A stretch of DNA of 36,853 nucleotides from Thermoplasmata archaeon (GTDB lineage Archaea; Thermoplasmatota; Thermoplasmata; Lutacidiplasmatales; UBA184). How positions within the stretch are numbered: position 1 is the stretch's first letter; each line of letters starts with the position of its first letter. Below are positions 26,697 to 34,499 of the stretch, in pieces. Location of the stretch: NCBI GenBank assembly GCA_021806135.1, contig JAJZYB010000018.1, forward strand, positions 1 to 36,853, given 5' to 3'. A model generated the notes under the pieces. That model was not told the origin of the DNA. It ran no database searches and saw nothing but the letters and a program-made list of their open reading frames with translations. A program made the translations under genes and the position numbers.

Positions 26697-27497
26697 GTGG
26701 TCGGACCTCTCCTCGCCCATCTCAAGATCCGGGGAACCCTCCGAGAACGATCGGTGGAACCTCTGCTCCGCCGGCTCGAGGAGGTCCGGCGCCGCCCGAA
26801 GTTCCGGGGGCTGCTCCTCGACATCTCCAGCGGGGGTGGGGAGGTGGTGGCCTCCCAGGATCTCTACCTGGGGGTCAAGAGGGTGGCCGCGGCCAAACCG
26901 GTCGTCGCCTCGGTGGGATCGCTGGCCGCGTCGGGCGCCTACCTGGCGGCCTTGGGCGCCCACCGGATCTTCGCCTACGAGGAGTCGGAGGTCGGTTCCA
27001 TCGGGGTGGTCCTGCCCCACATCGCGGTCCAAGGACTGCTCAACCGGCTGGGCATCCAGGTGGAGTTGCTCCACCAGGGCCGGCACAAGGATGCCTACCA
27101 GGGGCTTCGCCCGCTGACCGACGAGGAACGCGAGAAGCTCGGCCGCGTCACCGACGTGATCTATCAGAGCTTCATCGACACCGTGGCCCGGGAGCGCAGG
27201 ATGCCCCGGGAGAAGGTGCTCCCGCTGGCCACCGGGGAGTTCTGGACCGGGCGGCAGGCACTCGCCCTCGGGTTGGTCGATGCGCTGGGGGACCGGGAGG
27301 CCGCGTGGGAAGAGCTGGCCCGGAGCACGGGGATCTCCTCCCGGCGGCGCCTGGAGCTCTCCCCCCCGAGACCGCTGCTCGAACGGCTGCTGGGAGGACC
27401 TCTATCCTCTCTCGGCCGAGGGATGGGGGAGGGGCTGGGGGCCTCCCTCGGCGAGAGGTTCTCCGAGCTCTGGATGAACGGCGGCCGTTTCCGGTAG
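26697..27497 (+). CDS. sppA: S49-family peptidase, signal peptide peptidase SppA-like
   Basis: This 266-residue protein has the crotonase-like fold of S49 serine peptidases with a Ser-Lys dyad. SVGSLAASGAYLAALGAHR (72-90) carries the nucleophile Ser79 in SGAY, and HQGRHKDAYQGLRPLTDEER contains the probable general base Lys131. LLLDISSGGGEVVAS (39-53) and EVGSIGVV (98-105) are standard family segments. SppA normally degrades cleaved signal peptides in the membrane; here no N-terminal membrane helix is seen, so the protein may be soluble or peripherally bound. Starting at GTG 26697 suits a leaderless message. The ACT-domain gene follows after 48 nt. Confidence 0.92.
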   Translation: MVGPLLAHLKIRGTLRERSVEPLLRRLEEVRRRPKFRGLLLDISSGGGEVVASQDLYLGVKRVAAAKPVVASVGSLAASGAYLAALGAHRIFAYEESEVGSIGVVLPHIAVQGLLNRLGIQVELLHQGRHKDAYQGLRPLTDEEREKLGRVTDVIYQSFIDTVARERRMPREKVLPLATGEFWTGRQALALGLVDALGDREAAWEELARSTGISSRRRLELSPPRPLLERLLGGPLSSLGRGMGEGLGASLGERFSELWMNGGRFR

Positions 27498-27501
27498 CGG
27501 C

Positions 27502-27525
27502 CCAGGGCACACCTTGAAGCCCTGG
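27502..27525 (+). other. Inverted repeat between sppA and the ACT-domain gene
   Basis: CCAGGGC and GCCCTGG form a 7-bp stem with a 10-nt loop just after the sppA stop. A terminator or leader structure is possible; no T-run is present. Confidence 0.25.
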
Positions 27526-27545
27526 CAGGCGTCCGGAACAGGACC

Positions 27546-28268
27546 ATGCCCCGCCGGGTTTCCAAGCCGGAAGGCCCCACCGCCGCCGACGTGACACGCC
27601 GGTACATCGACGAGCACCCTTCCATCCGGGACTGCCTGAGCCTGGATGTGGTGAACTTCACCGCGCTGGCCCGGAGGATCCAGGAGGAGCGCGGGCTCAA
27701 GAACGAGGAGGCCGTCACCGTGGCCTGCCGCCGGTACCAGCGACAGATGACCCAGGAGGCGCTCCAGGACGTGGGGCTCCTCAAGGTCATCCGGGGCAGC
27801 CGGCTCGAGGTGCGGACCCGGGTGGCCATCGTGACGGCCCGGAACGATTGGGAGGCCTTGCTCAAGGTGGACGAGGCGGCCGGCGCCCTTCTGAAGGACC
27901 GTCGCCACCTCCTCCAGCTCATCCAGGGGCCCGGGGCCCTCACCGTGCTCCTGGAGGATGACCTTCTCACCGACGTGGTCCACGGGCTCGGCAAGGATTT
28001 CGTTCTCGAGGTCTTCCGAGGTCTGGCCGCGCTCACCGTGCGCTCCCCGAAGACCATCGTGGAGACGCCGGGAGTCCTGGCGTTCCTCTCCGGAGCCCTC
28101 TCCCGCCGGGGGATCAATTGCCTCGAGATCGTGAGCTCGCACACGGACAGCACGTTCGTTCTCAAGGAGAAGGACCTGCTCAACGCCTTCCAGGTGCTGG
28201 GCGAACTCATCCATCCCCATCCCGGCGACGAGATGGATGACCCGGAGTCGCTCCTGCGACATCCGTGA
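27546..28268 (+). CDS. ACT-domain protein with N-terminal helical/HTH-like domain
   Basis: This 240-residue protein is of an archaeal type with an N-terminal helical region. SIRDCLSLDVVNFTALARRI (26-45) is a recurrent start in these proteins, and the following EEAVTVACRRYQRQ could be part of a DNA-binding fold. The C-terminal part, TIVETPGVLAFLSGALSRRG then NCLEIVSSHTDSTFVL, is an ACT domain, the small-molecule (often amino-acid) sensing module found in aspartokinases and regulators. No kinase domain is present. It lies just upstream of the arginine operon on the same strand (164-nt gap), so amino-acid-responsive regulation of argCJBGH is an attractive inference, but ligand and target are unknown. 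Confidence 0.8.
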   Translation: MPRRVSKPEGPTAADVTRRYIDEHPSIRDCLSLDVVNFTALARRIQEERGLKNEEAVTVACRRYQRQMTQEALQDVGLLKVIRGSRLEVRTRVAIVTARNDWEALLKVDEAAGALLKDRRHLLQLIQGPGALTVLLEDDLLTDVVHGLGKDFVLEVFRGLAALTVRSPKTIVETPGVLAFLSGALSRRGINCLEIVSSHTDSTFVLKEKDLLNAFQVLGELIHPHPGDEMDDPESLLRHP

Positions 28269-28432
28269 GCCGTGGACGACCCCGGCCCCTCCGGGCGACC
28301 CGGGGGGGACAGGACGCTCGCTAGGGGACCGCCGCTCCGGGTCCCGTCCCCTCCGGGACTGAAGGGAAAAGAGGCTGGCCCCCACTCTCCTGTCTGGACC
28401 CCAGAGATCCCACAGCTTCGGAGCGACAGAAC

Positions 28433-29443
28433 GTGCACAACGTGGGCGTAGTGGGGGCCACCGGCTACCTGGGCGGGGAGTTGCTCCGTCTCCTTGCCGA
28501 GCACCCGGAGCTCCGGGTGACCCAGGTGGTCAGCCGGAGCCACGGCGGCGCCCGTCTCTCCGAACTCCTCCCGTTCCTCGGCGATGCGGACGACCTGGTC
28601 CTCCTCGACGACCCGGGAAAGCTCACCGGGGAGCTGGTCTTCCTTGCCCTCCCGCCGGGGGAGGCGCTGGCCCTGGTCCCGGGGCTTCGTGCCCGCGGTA
28701 TCAAGGTGGTGGACCTGGGACCGGATTACCGGCTTCGCGACCCCCATCGTTACGAGGAGACCTACGGCCGGCCGCATACGGATCCGGACGGGCTCTCCGA
28801 GGCCGTCTACGGCCTCACCGAGCTGAACCGGGAGCGGATCCGGACCTCCAGCCTCGTGGCGAACCCCGGCTGCTACCCCACTTCGGCTCTCCTCGCCCTC
28901 GCCCCCCTCGCCCGGGCCGGGCTGCTGCCGGGACAGGTGGTCATCGACGCGAAGAGCGGGAGCTCTGGGGCGGGCGCCAGCCCGGGACCGGCGACCCACC
29001 ACCCGGTGGTCGCGGCCTCGGTGAACCCCTACGGAGGCGGGCACCACCGGCACCTCCCGGAGATCCTGCAGGAGCTGGCCGCGCTGGGAGAGGTCCCGGG
29101 GATCACGTTCTCCCCGCACCTGGTCCCCCTGGTACGGGGACTGCTCTGCTCGGTCTACCTCCCCGGCGTCAGCCCCAAGCAGTTCGATGCCTGGGGTCCA
29201 GCGTTCAAAGGGTTCTATGACCAGAGCCCGTTCGTCCGGGTGGGGTCGGTCCCCCGGCTCCCCTGGGCGGTCGGATCCAACCGCTGCCTCCTGGCGCTGG
29301 AGTCCTCCCCACCCTCCGGGATCGTTTACAGCGCCATCGACAACCTTGTCAAGGGGGGAGCCGGGCAGGCGATCCAGAACGCCAACCTCATGCTGGGGCG
29401 GCCGGAGGCCGAGGGACTCCCCCGGGGGGGGCTCGGGCCATGA
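28433..29443 (+). CDS. argC: N-acetyl-gamma-glutamyl-phosphate reductase ArgC
   Basis: This 336-residue enzyme performs the NADPH-dependent reduction of the acyl phosphate made by ArgB, giving the semialdehyde in arginine synthesis. The Rossmann motif VVGATGYLGGELLRLL is at 6-21. The catalytic cysteine is Cys147 in ANPGCYPTS, and KSGSSGAGASPG and FSPHLVPLVRGL are standard family segments. The GTG at 28433 has GGAG about 9 nt upstream. The stop overlaps argJ by ATGA. In some archaea the homologue (LysY) acts on LysW-carried substrates; the presence of argJ next door and the absence of lysW here favour the acetylated route. The 164-nt upstream gap has a GGGGAC/GTCCCC inverted repeat at 28324-28351. 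Confidence 0.94.
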   Translation: MHNVGVVGATGYLGGELLRLLAEHPELRVTQVVSRSHGGARLSELLPFLGDADDLVLLDDPGKLTGELVFLALPPGEALALVPGLRARGIKVVDLGPDYRLRDPHRYEETYGRPHTDPDGLSEAVYGLTELNRERIRTSSLVANPGCYPTSALLALAPLARAGLLPGQVVIDAKSGSSGAGASPGPATHHPVVAASVNPYGGGHHRHLPEILQELAALGEVPGITFSPHLVPLVRGLLCSVYLPGVSPKQFDAWGPAFKGFYDQSPFVRVGSVPRLPWAVGSNRCLLALESSPPSGIVYSAIDNLVKGGAGQAIQNANLMLGRPEAEGLPRGGLGP

Positions 29444-30684
29444 GCGCCCCCGCCCCGGGGATCACCCTTCCGAAGGGGTTCCTGGCCGGGGGCGCATCCT
29501 GCGGGATCAAGCGTTCCCTCCGACCGGACCTGGCCCTCCTCGTGAGCGAGCGGCCTGCCACGGCCGCGGGCCTCTTCACCACCAACCGGGTGAAGGCGGC
29601 CCCGGTGGTCCTCACCGCCCAGCAGCTGAGGGACCACGCCGAGGAGGCCCGGGCGGTGGTGGTGGTCTCCGGCGTGGCGAACGCCATGACGGGGTCCGAG
29701 GGCCAGGAGGACAGCCGGCAGGTGATGGACGCCACCGCGAAGGCGCTGGGGATCCCCTTCGGTTCCGTCCTCCATGCGGCCACGGGCGTGATCGGCCCGC
29801 GCATCCCTGTGCCGAAGGTCCTCAGCGCGCTCCCTGCGCTCGCCGCCGGGCTGGAGCGGTCCCCCGAAGCCGCGCACCGGGCCGCTCAGGCCATCCTCAC
29901 CACGGACACCGCGGCCAAGGAAACCGGCGTCTCGGTCCGACTCTCCGACGGCACCCGGGTGCACGTGGGGGGGATGGCCAAGGGGAGCGGGATGATCGCC
30001 CCGGCCCTGGGACCTGCCCACGCGACCACGCTCGCCTTTCTCACCACCGATGCGCGGGTGAGCCGCCCCGGTCTCGAGCAGATCCTGCACCGGGAGGCCG
30101 ACCGCACGTTCAACATGATCAGCGTGGATGGGGACACCTCCACGAACGACACCCTCTTGGCCCTCGCCAACGGGGCCGCCGGAGGGCCGTTGGCTGACGA
30201 CGAGCCCACCCTTCGACAGGCCTTCGGGGCCGTCCTCGAGCACCTGGCCCGGGCCGTGGCCCGGGACGGGGAAGGGGCCACCAAACTGCTCACCGTCCGG
30301 GTCGAAGGGGCCCACGATGTCCGGGAGGCGCGTCGTGCTGCCCGTGCGGTGGCCAGTTCTCTCCTGGTGAAGACCGCGCTCTTCGGGGCCGACCCCAACG
30401 TCGGCCGGATCGCGGCGGCCCTGGGGTACTCCGGGGCGGACTTCGAGGCGGAACGCCTGGGGGTGGACCTGGTGGAAGGGCCCCGTCGCTGGCCCCTGAT
30501 CAGCGCGGGCATGCCCATGCCCGGGCTGGAGAACGGCCAGGGGAAGCGGCTGCACTCCGTCCTCCAGCGGCTGGAGGAGGTGGTCCTCGAGGTGAAGCTC
30601 GGGAAGGGCCCCGCCGCGGCGACCGCCTGGGGCTGCGACCTGTCCTACGCCTACGTCCAGATCAATGCACAGTACCGGACATGA
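29440..30684 (+). CDS. argJ: Bifunctional ornithine acetyltransferase/N-acetylglutamate synthase ArgJ
   Basis: This 414-residue protein transfers acetyl from N-acetylornithine to glutamate, recycling the acetyl group. ArgJ is made as a precursor that cuts itself at a conserved threonine. Here KGSGMIAP leads to AHATTLAFLTTDA, so the cleavage/nucleophile Thr is in the HATT stretch; relative to the usual MIxPNMATML there are extra residues. The oxyanion motif ATGVIG is present. The normally invariant SGNANACTG appears as SGVANAMTG, two substitutions near the active site. C-terminal SYAYVQINAQYRT is typical. Overlaps argC and argB by ATGA on each side. Whether it also uses acetyl-CoA cannot be told. 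Confidence 0.94.
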   Translation: MSAPAPGITLPKGFLAGGASCGIKRSLRPDLALLVSERPATAAGLFTTNRVKAAPVVLTAQQLRDHAEEARAVVVVSGVANAMTGSEGQEDSRQVMDATAKALGIPFGSVLHAATGVIGPRIPVPKVLSALPALAAGLERSPEAAHRAAQAILTTDTAAKETGVSVRLSDGTRVHVGGMAKGSGMIAPALGPAHATTLAFLTTDARVSRPGLEQILHREADRTFNMISVDGDTSTNDTLLALANGAAGGPLADDEPTLRQAFGAVLEHLARAVARDGEGATKLLTVRVEGAHDVREARRAARAVASSLLVKTALFGADPNVGRIAAALGYSGADFEAERLGVDLVEGPRRWPLISAGMPMPGLENGQGKRLHSVLQRLEEVVLEVKLGKGPAAATAWGCDLSYAYVQINAQYRT

Positions 30685-31556
30685 CGCGAAGTTCAGGGAC
30701 CCCCCCGAGGGTCCGGGTGGTCAAGGTCGGAGGACGCGAGATCGCTCCCGGTCCGGCGCTCGGAGACCTCGCGCGTTGGGTCCGGCGGCAACTGGACCAG
30801 GGGCTCGCTCTGGTGCTGGTCCACGGGGGCGGGGAGGAGGTGACCGAGTGGGCCCGACGGTTTCACCTCGGCACGGAGAAGGTGGACGGGCAACGCAAGA
30901 CCACCGCGGAGCTGCTTCCCCTGGTGGAGGCCGTCCTCCTAGGGCCCGTCCAGATCCGGCTCCTCCAAGGGTTGAGCGCCGCCGGGGTCGAAGCCCTGGG
31001 CACCTCAGGCGTTGGGGGTTCGCTGGTGGAGGCGGAGTTCTTGGACGAACCGCGCCTCGGATTCGTGGGAAGACCGAAGCGGGTGCGGGCGGCTCGTCTT
31101 GACGCTTGGCTCCGCCAGGGGCTCGTCCCTGTGCTAGCCCCCCTCGCAGCGGGACCCGGAGGGGAGGTGCTCAACGTGAACGCCGACCTCTTCGCGGGGA
31201 GCGTGGCCCGGGCCTTGGCCGCTCCCCTCCTCATGATCACCGATGTTCCCGGGGTACGGGATGGCGCGGGAACGTACCGTGCCTCGTTGGACCTCTCCGA
31301 GGCCCGGGCCCTGGTGGAGGACGGAACGGCCCGCGACGGGATGATCCCGAAGCTCACCGGAGCGATCGAGGCGCTTCAGGGCGGAAGCCCCTGGGTGGGG
31401 ATCGGACAACTCTCCCTGGCGCCGGGCGGCATCCTGCAGGGGACCGGCATCCCCCACCCTCTCCCTCCGACCCCCCGGTTGCGGCCTCCCTCCCCCCCCG
31501 GAAAGGGTCTCCCGTCCCTCTTCTCCCCCGCCCGTACCCGGAGCGGGGGAGCCTAG
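30681..31556 (+). CDS. argB: Acetylglutamate kinase ArgB (LysZ-like amino-acid kinase)
   Basis: This 291-residue amino-acid kinase phosphorylates the gamma-carboxylate of N-acetylglutamate. VVKVGGREI (13-21, with Lys15), VLVHGGGEEV (45-54), LNVNADLFAG (164-173), LLMITDVPGV (183-192) and RDGMIPKLTGAI (218-229, with Lys224) are the expected ATP and substrate sites. The enzyme domain ends near residue 255; a Pro/Arg-rich tail of about 35 residues with no family counterpart follows. Archaeal LysZ kinases acting on LysW-bound substrates are close relatives, so specificity cannot be decided from motifs alone; argJ in the operon supports the acetyl route. ATGA overlap with argJ, and argG follows 8 nt after its stop. 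Confidence 0.9.
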   Translation: MTRSSGTPPRVRVVKVGGREIAPGPALGDLARWVRRQLDQGLALVLVHGGGEEVTEWARRFHLGTEKVDGQRKTTAELLPLVEAVLLGPVQIRLLQGLSAAGVEALGTSGVGGSLVEAEFLDEPRLGFVGRPKRVRAARLDAWLRQGLVPVLAPLAAGPGGEVLNVNADLFAGSVARALAAPLLMITDVPGVRDGAGTYRASLDLSEARALVEDGTARDGMIPKLTGAIEALQGGSPWVGIGQLSLAPGGILQGTGIPHPLPPTPRLRPPSPPGKGLPSLFSPARTRSGGA

Positions 31557-31564
31557 GAGCAAGC

Positions 31565-32836
31565 ATGAACGGAAAGCTCGAGCATGTGGTCTTGGCCTAC
31601 TCCGGCGGACTGGATACCTCCGTGGCCATCCCCTGGATCCGTGAACATTACGGGGCCGAGGTGACCACGCTCACGGTGAACGTGGGCCAGGAAGGGGAGC
31701 TCGGTGATGCCCTGGAGCGAGCGCGGGCGAACGGAGCCCGGGAAGCGCTCTTCGTGGATGCCCGGGAGACGCTGGCGGAGGAGTTCCTCTTCCCGGCCCT
31801 GAAGGCGAACTGCCTGTACCAGGGGACCTACCCGCTCTCCACAGCGCTCGCCCGCCCGCTCATCGTCCGCCACCTGGTGAATGCGGCGCTCCGCCACAAG
31901 GCCGACGCCGTGGCCCACGGCTGCACTGGCAAGGGCAACGACCAGGTCCGCTTCGACCTGGGGGTCCAGACGCTCGCCCCCCACCTGAGGGTGGTGGCAC
32001 CGGTACGGGAATGGAACATGAACCGCGCCGACGAGATCGCCTACGCCGCGGAACACCGGCTACGCATCCACGTCAAGCCGGAATCGCCCTATTCGGTCGA
32101 CGAGAACCTTTGGGGGCGGTCGATCGAAGGAGGCGTGCTGGAGGATCCGGGAAGCCCCCCGCCGGAGGAGGTCTTTCAGTGGACGGGACACCCTGACCTT
32201 TGGCCCCGCGAACCGGAGGAGGTCACGGTGGGTTTCGTCCGGGGGACACCGGAACGGCTAGACGGGCGGTCCTTGGCCCCGGTCCCGCTCATCCAGGAGC
32301 TCAACCGGCGGGCCGGTGCCCACGGGGTCGGTCGGATCGACCATGTGGAGGATCGGGTGGTGGGCATCAAGTCCCGGGAGACCTATGAGTGCCCGGCGGC
32401 CCTGGTGCTGGTGGCGGCGCATCAATCCCTGGAGTCCCTGGTCCTGTCCCGGGACGTGCTCTCCTTCAAGTCGATGGTGGAGCGTCGCTACTCGGAGGTG
32501 GTCTACGATGGCCTCTGGTACTCCCCGCTCAGGGAGGCGCTCTCGGCCTTCGTGGAGGATACCCAGAGCACGGTCACCGGCGAAGTGCGCTTGCGCCTCT
32601 TCCAGGGGTCCGCCCGGGTGGTGGGACGCTCCTCACCCTACTCCCTGCTCTCCCACCGGCTCGCCACCTACGGCCGGGACTCCACCTTCCGGCAGGACGC
32701 CTCCGAGGGCTTCATCCACCTGTTCGGCCTTGCCCCCAAGCTGGCCTATGCGAAGCGACGGGCGTCCGGGACCCCTTCCGGGGAAGGAGAGGAGACCGCT
32801 GCTCCGCGCGCGGTTTCGCCGGCCACCCCACCCTGA
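31565..32836 (+). CDS. argG: Argininosuccinate synthase ArgG
   Basis: This 423-residue enzyme joins citrulline and aspartate with ATP to give argininosuccinate. The N-terminal ATP pyrophosphatase loop is AYSGGLDTSV (11-20). Family segments include AVAHGCTGKGNDQVRF, PVREWNMNRADEIAYA, PYSVDENLWGRSIEGG, GRIDHVEDRVVGIKSRE and YDGLWYSPLREAL. The ATG at 31565 has GGAG about 8 nt upstream, while the longer open frame is a shadow of argB. The last 25 or so residues are a low-complexity Ala/Pro/Glu tail whose DNA also encodes the probable start of argH in another frame. Confidence 0.96.
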   Translation: MNGKLEHVVLAYSGGLDTSVAIPWIREHYGAEVTTLTVNVGQEGELGDALERARANGAREALFVDARETLAEEFLFPALKANCLYQGTYPLSTALARPLIVRHLVNAALRHKADAVAHGCTGKGNDQVRFDLGVQTLAPHLRVVAPVREWNMNRADEIAYAAEHRLRIHVKPESPYSVDENLWGRSIEGGVLEDPGSPPPEEVFQWTGHPDLWPREPEEVTVGFVRGTPERLDGRSLAPVPLIQELNRRAGAHGVGRIDHVEDRVVGIKSRETYECPAALVLVAAHQSLESLVLSRDVLSFKSMVERRYSEVVYDGLWYSPLREALSAFVEDTQSTVTGEVRLRLFQGSARVVGRSSPYSLLSHRLATYGRDSTFRQDASEGFIHLFGLAPKLAYAKRRASGTPSGEGEETAAPRAVSPATPP

Positions 32837-34268
32837 GGCGGTGGCCTTCGGCTCCTCCATCGCCGAAGACGCGGACCTCCTGGTCTACGACCTCCTCGGG
32901 AGCCTCGCCCACGCCGCCGGCTTGGTCCGGGCCGGCCTCCTGACCCCATCGGAGGGAAGGCGACTGGCCCGGGGCCTTCGGCAGATCCTTCGGGACGCCC
33001 ACCAGGGCCGCTTCCGCCTCGATCCGGCCCTGGAGGACGTCCACATGAACGTGGAGGCGACCCTGACGACCCGCCTGGGGCCGGTCGGGGAAAAGCTCCA
33101 CACCGGGCGCAGCCGCAACGACCAGGTGGCGACGGACCTTGCCCTCTACCTGCGGGATGCCCTCACCATGATCCAAGGAGAGGTCCTGGCCGTGGCGGCT
33201 GCCCTCCTCGAACAGGCCTCAGCCCCGGGAGGCAAGGAGACCGTCCCGGCCTCCACCCATCTGCAGGGCGCCCAGCGGGTCCACCGGGCACAGCTCCTGC
33301 AGGTCCACGCCAGCCGTCTGCTCGCCGATGCCGGACGGATGGGCGATCTCCGATCCCGGATCTCCGAATACTCCCCCCTCGGGGCCGGCGCGGTGGCCGG
33401 GAGCTCGCTCCCCCTGGACCGGGCGTACACGGCCCGGTTGCTGGGATTCCGGGCCCCTCACCCCAACTCCGTGGAGGCCACGTCTGACCGGGACCCGGGG
33501 GCCGAGGCGCTCTTCCTCCTCGCGCTCCTCGGTGCCCATGCCTCCGGACTTGCGGAGGAGCTCGTCCTCGGATCGACCCCCCAGTTCGCTCGGGTAGAGC
33601 TCGATGATGCCTTTGTGACCACCTCCAGCCTGATGCCGCACAAGCGGAACCCGGACCTGGCGGAACTCGTCCGGGCGGAGGCGGGCCCTTTCCTCGGGCT
33701 CCTGGTGGCCTACCTCACGGTCCTCAAAGGGCTCCCGCTCGCGTACAACCGGGACCTCCAACGGGTCAAACCCCTGCTTCTGGAAGGGGTGAGACGGGGA
33801 CGCGCCACCTGTCGCGTCCTCGCGCCCATGATCCAGTCCGCCCGGTTCGTTCCCGGTCCTTCCGACCGAGGGGAAGGGGAGGCCACGTTCAGCGTGGAGC
33901 TCGTCGATGCGCTCGTCCTGCGCGGGATCCCGTTCCGGGAGGCGCACGGACGGGTGGCCCGGCTGCTGGCGCAAGTCCCCGCGGGATCCCTGGTCCGGAG
34001 CTATCTCACCACCGAACGGCTCCGCCAGGCGTTCCCGGAGCTCGGCCCGACCGGCTGGAAGGTCCCTACCCCGCTGGACGAGCCGGAGCTCCGTCGCACC
34101 CGGGGGGGAAGCGCCTGGAAGGAGGTCCGGCGGGACCACCAGCGTCTCCAACGGGAGCTCGGCCGCCAGCGACGGGAACTCGCCATCGCCCAGCGCCGAT
34201 GGAAGACCCTCGTCCAGCGACTGGGAGGCGGGGTCCGGGCCCGTTCCAAAGCGGCGAAAGGGTTTTGA
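32748..34268 (+). CDS. argH: Argininosuccinate lyase ArgH
   Basis: This fumarase-superfamily enzyme (506 residues from ATG 32748) splits argininosuccinate into arginine and fumarate. Motifs are DVHMNVEATL (97-106), KLHTGRSRNDQVATD (116-130), THLQGAQRVHRAQ (170-182) and the catalytic loop TSSLMPHKRNPD (292-303). The start is a judgement: GTG 32841, just after argG, would drop the family's opening block. The frame inside argG reads LLRARFRRPPHPEAVAFGSS and aligns with the usual LWGGRF...P.PE...F..S opening. ATG 32748 retains it, overlapping argG by 89 nt. No good Shine-Dalgarno site precedes that ATG. The final 60 or so residues are highly basic. Confidence 0.92.
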   Translation: MRSDGRPGPLPGKERRPLLRARFRRPPHPEAVAFGSSIAEDADLLVYDLLGSLAHAAGLVRAGLLTPSEGRRLARGLRQILRDAHQGRFRLDPALEDVHMNVEATLTTRLGPVGEKLHTGRSRNDQVATDLALYLRDALTMIQGEVLAVAAALLEQASAPGGKETVPASTHLQGAQRVHRAQLLQVHASRLLADAGRMGDLRSRISEYSPLGAGAVAGSSLPLDRAYTARLLGFRAPHPNSVEATSDRDPGAEALFLLALLGAHASGLAEELVLGSTPQFARVELDDAFVTTSSLMPHKRNPDLAELVRAEAGPFLGLLVAYLTVLKGLPLAYNRDLQRVKPLLLEGVRRGRATCRVLAPMIQSARFVPGPSDRGEGEATFSVELVDALVLRGIPFREAHGRVARLLAQVPAGSLVRSYLTTERLRQAFPELGPTGWKVPTPLDEPELRRTRGGSAWKEVRRDHQRLQRELGRQRRELAIAQRRWKTLVQRLGGGVRARSKAAKGF

Positions 34269-34292
34269 GACCCCGCCCGGTACGCCGGACCG

Positions 34293-34457
34293 ATGGCCGA
34301 CCGCGACCGCCGCAGTGGATTCCAGTCCGCCGCTGGTCTCATCCAATACTACGACATGGAGGAGACCAAGGCCCTGAAGATACCTCCCGAAGCAGTGGTC
34401 GCCATGGGGATCGCCTCCGCGGTCCTTGTGGAGATCCTGTCTTGGAGGTTCATCTAG
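34293..34457 (+). CDS. secG: Preprotein translocase subunit Sec61-beta (archaeal SecG)
   Basis: A 54-residue open frame begins MADRDRRSGFQSAAGLIQYY and continues DMEETKALKIPPEAVVAMGI, then a hydrophobic helix MGIASAVLVEILSW near the C-terminus. The order SGFQS.AGLI.YY..EE..A.KI.P is the archaeal Sec61-beta pattern: a cytosolic N-terminal tail with one C-terminal membrane anchor. It would be the small non-essential beta subunit of the SecYE translocon. The gene is only 165 nt and lies in the 231-nt gap between argH and the potassium channel. An AT-rich ggttttgag at 34261-34269 lies about 27 nt before the ATG and may be a TATA-like element. The ending is shorter and more polar than some homologues. 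Confidence 0.87.
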   Translation: MADRDRRSGFQSAAGLIQYYDMEETKALKIPPEAVVAMGIASAVLVEILSWRFI

Positions 34458-34499
34458 GCCCGCTGCCTCCCACGGGCGGCGGGGACTTCCTCGGGAACC

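Noticed and set aside
28269-28432. Possible riboswitch or tRNA before argC
   Set aside because: Only a simple GGGGAC/GTCCCC inverted repeat is visible; no known RNA fold was recognised.
27164-29119. 651-codon minus-strand frame across sppA, the ACT gene and argC
   Set aside because: It crosses three well-supported plus-strand genes and shows no recognisable motif.
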